From: Clostridiales bacterium
GTDB lineage: Bacteria; Bacillota; Clostridia; Oscillospirales; Oscillospiraceae
DNA: 61,842 bases
Direction: 5' to 3'
Assembly (NCBI GenBank): GCA_020859945.1
Contig: JAJBVG010000026.1
Span: 1-61,842, forward strand
The translations under genes were made by a program, and so were the position numbers. A model generated the notes under the pieces. It had not been told where the DNA came from and did not search any database. It saw only the letters and a list, made by a program, of their open reading frames with translations. Below, piece by piece: positions 58,801-61,842 of the stretch (its first letter is position 1; the number at the start of each line of letters is the position of its first letter).

Positions 58801-59379
58801 TCACAGCGCAAACACCACCCCCGCCGCAGCGGAGAGGGCGATCCACACAATGGGGTGCAGGTCTTTCACCTTGGGGATCCGGGTGGCGATGAACACTGCC
58901 ACGGCCACCAGCACGCACTTCCAGTTAACGCTCATATCCACCAGGATGGCGTCTCCGCTGACGCTCCAGGCCACGGTCAGCAGCGAGATACAGACCACGC
59001 TCCAGCCCGCCGCAGCGATGAGGCCGGTGGAGGCGGGGCGCAGACCGTAAAACACGGCCTCCACATATTTGTTGTCCCGGAACCGCTTCAAAAAGGCGGC
59101 GATGATTAGAATGACGATGATGGACGGGGTGATGAGGCCCAGGGTGGCGATGATCGCGCCGGGGACCCCCGCTGTCTCGAAGCCCACGTAGGTGGCCATA
59201 TTGACCCCCATGGGGCCGGGGGTGGACTCGGAAATGGCGATCATATTCGCCAACTCCGTGTTGGTGAACCAGCCCGTCCGCTGGCCGATGTCGGTCAAAA
59301 ACGGGATGGTGGCGAGGCCCCCGCCCACGGCGAAGAGACCCGTTCGGAAAAATTCCAAAAACAGCTGTAAAAACATCAT
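58801..59379 (-). CDS. Chromate transporter family protein, half 2
   Basis: A 192-residue ChrA-domain membrane protein (FFRTGLFAVGGGLATIPFL, ESTPGPMGVNMATYVGF). Its start overlaps the stop of the preceding half by 4 nt. Two separate short ChrA domains encoded in tandem are a known form of the family and act together. Chromate export is proven for some members only, so the true substrate may differ. Confidence 0.9.
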   Translation of the reverse strand: MMFLQLFLEFFRTGLFAVGGGLATIPFLTDIGQRTGWFTNTELANMIAISESTPGPMGVNMATYVGFETAGVPGAIIATLGLITPSIIVILIIAAFLKRFRDNKYVEAVFYGLRPASTGLIAAAGWSVVCISLLTVAWSVSGDAILVDMSVNWKCVLVAVAVFIATRIPKVKDLHPIVWIALSAAAGVVFAL

Positions 59380-59924
59380 TTCGCCCGCTCTCCCTTCTTG
59401 GTCATTTTCAGGGCCAGGCCCACCACGCCGCACAGCACCACGATGATGGCCGGGGAGATGCCCCACAGGGCGGACAGCACGAACGTCACCGCGAAAATCA
59501 CCGCCGTTGGCCCGTCAATGACGCTGGACTTGCGCAGCTTCAGCACCGCATTGAGGATGAGCACACACACGCAGGCCCGGATGCCCGCGAAGGCGTGGGC
59601 CACCACCGGCAGGTCCGCGAAGTTCTGCAAAAAGGCGGCGATGACGGTGATAATGACGATGCTGGGGAACACCAGCCCCAGGGTGGCGACGATGCCGCCC
59701 AGAGCGCCCTTCTGCTTGGAGCCGATGAAGGTGGCCGTGTTGACGGCGATGATGCCGGGGGTACACTGGCCGATGGCGTAGTAGTCCGCCAGTTCCTCGT
59801 TAGTGGCCCAGTGGTGCTTGTTCACCACCTCCCGCTGGAGGATGGGCAGCATGGCGTAGCCTCCGCCGAAGGTGCAGACCCCGGCCTGGGCGAAGGTGAG
59901 AAACAGGTCAAGATAGATGTTCAT
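59376..59924 (-). CDS. Chromate transporter family protein, half 1
   Basis: A 182-residue ChrA-domain protein (FLTFAQAGVCTFGGGYAMLPIL, IGQCTPGIIAVNTATFIG), paralogous to the next gene, with about five membrane helices. GAGAGG lies upstream of the ATG at 59924. The open frame further upstream crosses a dispersed repeat and is not coding. The pair is bracketed by two nearly identical 100-nt repeats. Confidence 0.9.
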   Translation of the reverse strand: MNIYLDLFLTFAQAGVCTFGGGYAMLPILQREVVNKHHWATNEELADYYAIGQCTPGIIAVNTATFIGSKQKGALGGIVATLGLVFPSIVIITVIAAFLQNFADLPVVAHAFAGIRACVCVLILNAVLKLRKSSVIDGPTAVIFAVTFVLSALWGISPAIIVVLCGVVGLALKMTKKGERAK

Positions 59925-60006
59925 GGAACTTTCCTCTCCGTATTTTCTCTGTTGTTTTCTCCTATTTGTTGTCGGATTTGGCTGTTTTTTTGCTAATGCT
60001 GGGGGT

Positions 60007-60155
60007 GAAACCCCTCCGTCACCGCCTAAAGGCGGCGGCCCTCCTCCCCTTTCAGGGCAGGGAGCGAAGCGGAAGTGCCGCTTGACGGCGGAGGCAAGGG
60101 GGCGGTTGGTTGCCAAAAAGATAGTTCTCCGTGGAAAACCGGTACTATTCTGGTT
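60007..60155. repeat. Composite dispersed element, second copy near chrA
   Basis: Nearly identical to 58593-58690 over 98 nt, continuing into GTTCTCCGTGGAAAACCGG. In direct orientation with the first copy. Confidence 0.85.
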
Positions 60156-60186
60156 ATTAGCCATTCGTTCTTGGTTTTCAGCACCT

Positions 60187-60219
60187 GGCTAACAGCTAAC
60201 AGCTAAAAGCTAAAAGCTC
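60187..60219. repeat. CTAACAG/CTAAAAG 7-nt array after the flippase gene
   Basis: GCTAACAGCTAACAGCTAAAAGC units ending next to the TGA of the minus-strand flippase gene. Confidence 0.8.
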
Positions 60220-60221
60220 AA

Positions 60222-61829
60222 TCACTGAATATGCAGCAGCTTCCCGATTTTGTCCCCCTTGGGCATCAGGGACAAATCGTCCTTGTTCAGCACCCGCAGG
60301 GCGATGATGAGTACCGCGTAGATGACCACCGCCGCCAGGATGGACACCGCCACCCCCAGGGTGTTACTGCCGGTGGCCCGGTAAATCAGGCCGTAAATGG
60401 CCCACGCGCCGCCGCCCATGATGACCGAAGCCAGCAGCGTCTTGCCAAAGACCTTGACAAAGCTGGGACAGCCGGGGACGATGCGGTAGACGATGAACAG
60501 GTCGAGGCAGCAGGTGGTGCCGTAGCAAATGCAGGTGCCCACGGGAGAGCCATAGATGTTGATGGAGGCAGTACCCACCATGAAGTAGTCCGCCAGCACC
60601 ATGATGGTGCCGCCGATGAGCATGGTGACGATGGGCAGGTGCAGGACGCCGTGGCTCTGCAAAACGGAGTTACACACCAGCATCAGGCAGACGAAGATGT
60701 TCGCCACCCCCAGGATGGACAAAATCACGCCCGCCACAGAGGAATCCAGCGCGGGGAACAGCAGCTTGACGATGGGCGTCCCCAGCACCACCATGCCCAC
60801 GCCGGAGGGGAAGGCGATGAGGGCGGCGGTTTTCAGGGAGGACCCCACGATGCGGGCCGCGCCCTTCCGGTCCTTCTTGGTGAAGCAGATGGTCACCGCC
60901 GGGATGACCGAGGCGGTGATGGCCACCATCAGGGAGGCAGGGATTTGGTACACCGTCTGAACGCCGGTGTAGTTGCTCATTAGGGCGCGGGCGTCGTTCT
61001 CCGTCAGGAAAAGGCCCGCGTTTTGCAACCGCCGCATGACCAAGGCGTTGTCCACCGCCGTGATGATGGAGGTGGAGGAGGAGGTCAGGGTGATGGGCAC
61101 CGCCAGGCTCAGGCAGGTTCTGAGAATCTGTTTGGTGCTGTCGGGCCGGTCGTTCCCCACCAGGGGGGACTTTTTGCGGGTGTGGAAGTGCTCGCCGGTC
61201 ATGTAGAGCAACGCCACCAGCTCGGAGACCGTCACGCCGACGATGGCTCCTGCCGCGCCCACGTGGTCGGGCTGGCCCAGCACTTTCAGCAGATACCAGG
61301 CCAGGCTCAGGCCCACGATGAGCTTGAACAGCGCCTCGATGATTTGCGAAATAGAAGAGGGGGTCATGTGCTGGTGTCCCTGGCAGTAGCCCCGGTACAC
61401 CGCCAGGCCCGCCACCAGCATGACCGAGGGGGCCAGCGCCCGCATACAGTCGGCGGCCTTGCTGTCGCCCATCAGGGCGGCGAAGCCGTCCGCCCCCAGG
61501 AACATCACCGCCGAGCACACAGCGCCGAAGGCGAAGAAGAACAGGAACGCCACCCGGAAAATCTTCCTGATTTGGTTGGGACGGCCCTGTGTGTTGGCCT
61601 CGGAGATCATCTTGGAGACCGCCACCGGGATGCCCGCCGTGGAGATCATCAGCAGGATGTTGAAGATGTTAAACGCCGCGGTGAAGTCGGTGTACCCCGC
61701 CCCCAGGATGTTGACCAGGGGCATTTTGTACACCGCGCTGATAACCTTGACAATTAAAATGCCTACGGCCAGAATCGCCGCGCCGCCAAAAAAGGTGCTG
61801 CCGCTCTTCTGTTGCTTTTCTTCGGACAT
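60222..61829 (-). CDS. SpoVB/MurJ-like oligosaccharide flippase
   Basis: A 535-residue MOP-superfamily membrane protein with 14 predicted helices. SpoVB/MurJ-like features are GGAAILAVGILIVKVISAVYKMPLVNILG at the start, YRGYCQGHQHMTPSSISQIIEA, and NSVLQSHGVLHLPI. Such proteins flip lipid-linked wall precursors or polysaccharide units and include the sporulation protein SpoVB. Which lipid is moved cannot be read here. The start ATG is preceded by AGGAGGAACGTTC at the window edge. Confidence 0.88.
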   Translation of the reverse strand: MSEEKQQKSGSTFFGGAAILAVGILIVKVISAVYKMPLVNILGAGYTDFTAAFNIFNILLMISTAGIPVAVSKMISEANTQGRPNQIRKIFRVAFLFFFAFGAVCSAVMFLGADGFAALMGDSKAADCMRALAPSVMLVAGLAVYRGYCQGHQHMTPSSISQIIEALFKLIVGLSLAWYLLKVLGQPDHVGAAGAIVGVTVSELVALLYMTGEHFHTRKKSPLVGNDRPDSTKQILRTCLSLAVPITLTSSSTSIITAVDNALVMRRLQNAGLFLTENDARALMSNYTGVQTVYQIPASLMVAITASVIPAVTICFTKKDRKGAARIVGSSLKTAALIAFPSGVGMVVLGTPIVKLLFPALDSSVAGVILSILGVANIFVCLMLVCNSVLQSHGVLHLPIVTMLIGGTIMVLADYFMVGTASINIYGSPVGTCICYGTTCCLDLFIVYRIVPGCPSFVKVFGKTLLASVIMGGGAWAIYGLIYRATGSNTLGVAVSILAAVVIYAVLIIALRVLNKDDLSLMPKGDKIGKLLHIQ

Positions 61830-61842
61830 GAACGTTCCTCCT

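Overview
The window is a GC-rich chromosomal segment of a low-GC-lineage but high-GC-content Firmicute, most likely a gut member of the Clostridia in or near the Oscillospiraceae (Oscillibacter/Flavonifractor-like). That placement is an inference. It rests on IreB, the GlgC/GlgD pair, an ECF-type ThiT behind a TPP riboswitch, a SpoVB-like flippase, a YtrA-type GntR/ABC unit, GldA/F/G plus DUF4340 genes, and many NlpC/P60, VanW and beta-helix surface proteins with consensus Firmicute promoters and Shine-Dalgarno sites. No phage, plasmid or CRISPR genes were seen.

Layout: 0.1-3.2 kb holds a secreted SH3b-NlpC/P60 protein, a small upstream partner and ireB. 3.3-12.1 kb is a glycogen block on the minus strand (glgB-like, glgC, glgD, glgA, then glgP with its own promoter). 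12.2-15.4 kb holds small housekeeping genes and pyrB with a PyrI-like zinc tail. 15.6-16.3 kb is a five-gene tRNA operon (Gly, Arg, His, Gln, Lys). 16.3-17.1 kb is TPP riboswitch-thiT. 17.1-23.5 kb holds a dehydrogenase, a beta-helix surface protein, a GNAT, gltX and a nitroreductase. 23.8-30.5 kb is a plus-strand run: MarR-heterodimeric ABC exporter, trmB, Nudix, and a HAD fusion. 31.1-36.6 kb holds DUF2461, VanW and lipoprotein genes, with a probable type I toxin-antitoxin locus between the last two. 36.8-44.9 kb is a Dlt-like acyl-transfer operon: adenylating ligase, acyl carrier protein, MBOAT and three tandem SGNH-like paralogues, one interrupted by an in-frame TGA. 46.6-51.3 kb is a Gld-like ABC system, followed by an ECF-type sigma/anti-sigma pair, a thiolase, a YtrABC-like unit, a split chromate transporter and a flippase.

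Three observations deserve most attention. First, the GlgB homologue has lost the GH13 nucleophile and its neighbouring Arg, so it looks like a non-catalytic branching-enzyme paralogue inside an otherwise intact glycogen operon. Second, a 29-residue membrane peptide ending in KKK has a sequestered ribosome site, a convergent antisense promoter and a shared terminator, which is the architecture of a TxpA/RatA-like type I toxin-antitoxin. Third, dispersed intergenic elements built of 7-nt GCTNNTA units sit directly on gene stop codons and in places supply the stop codon and C-terminus.

All calls come from reading the sequence. No database search was possible.
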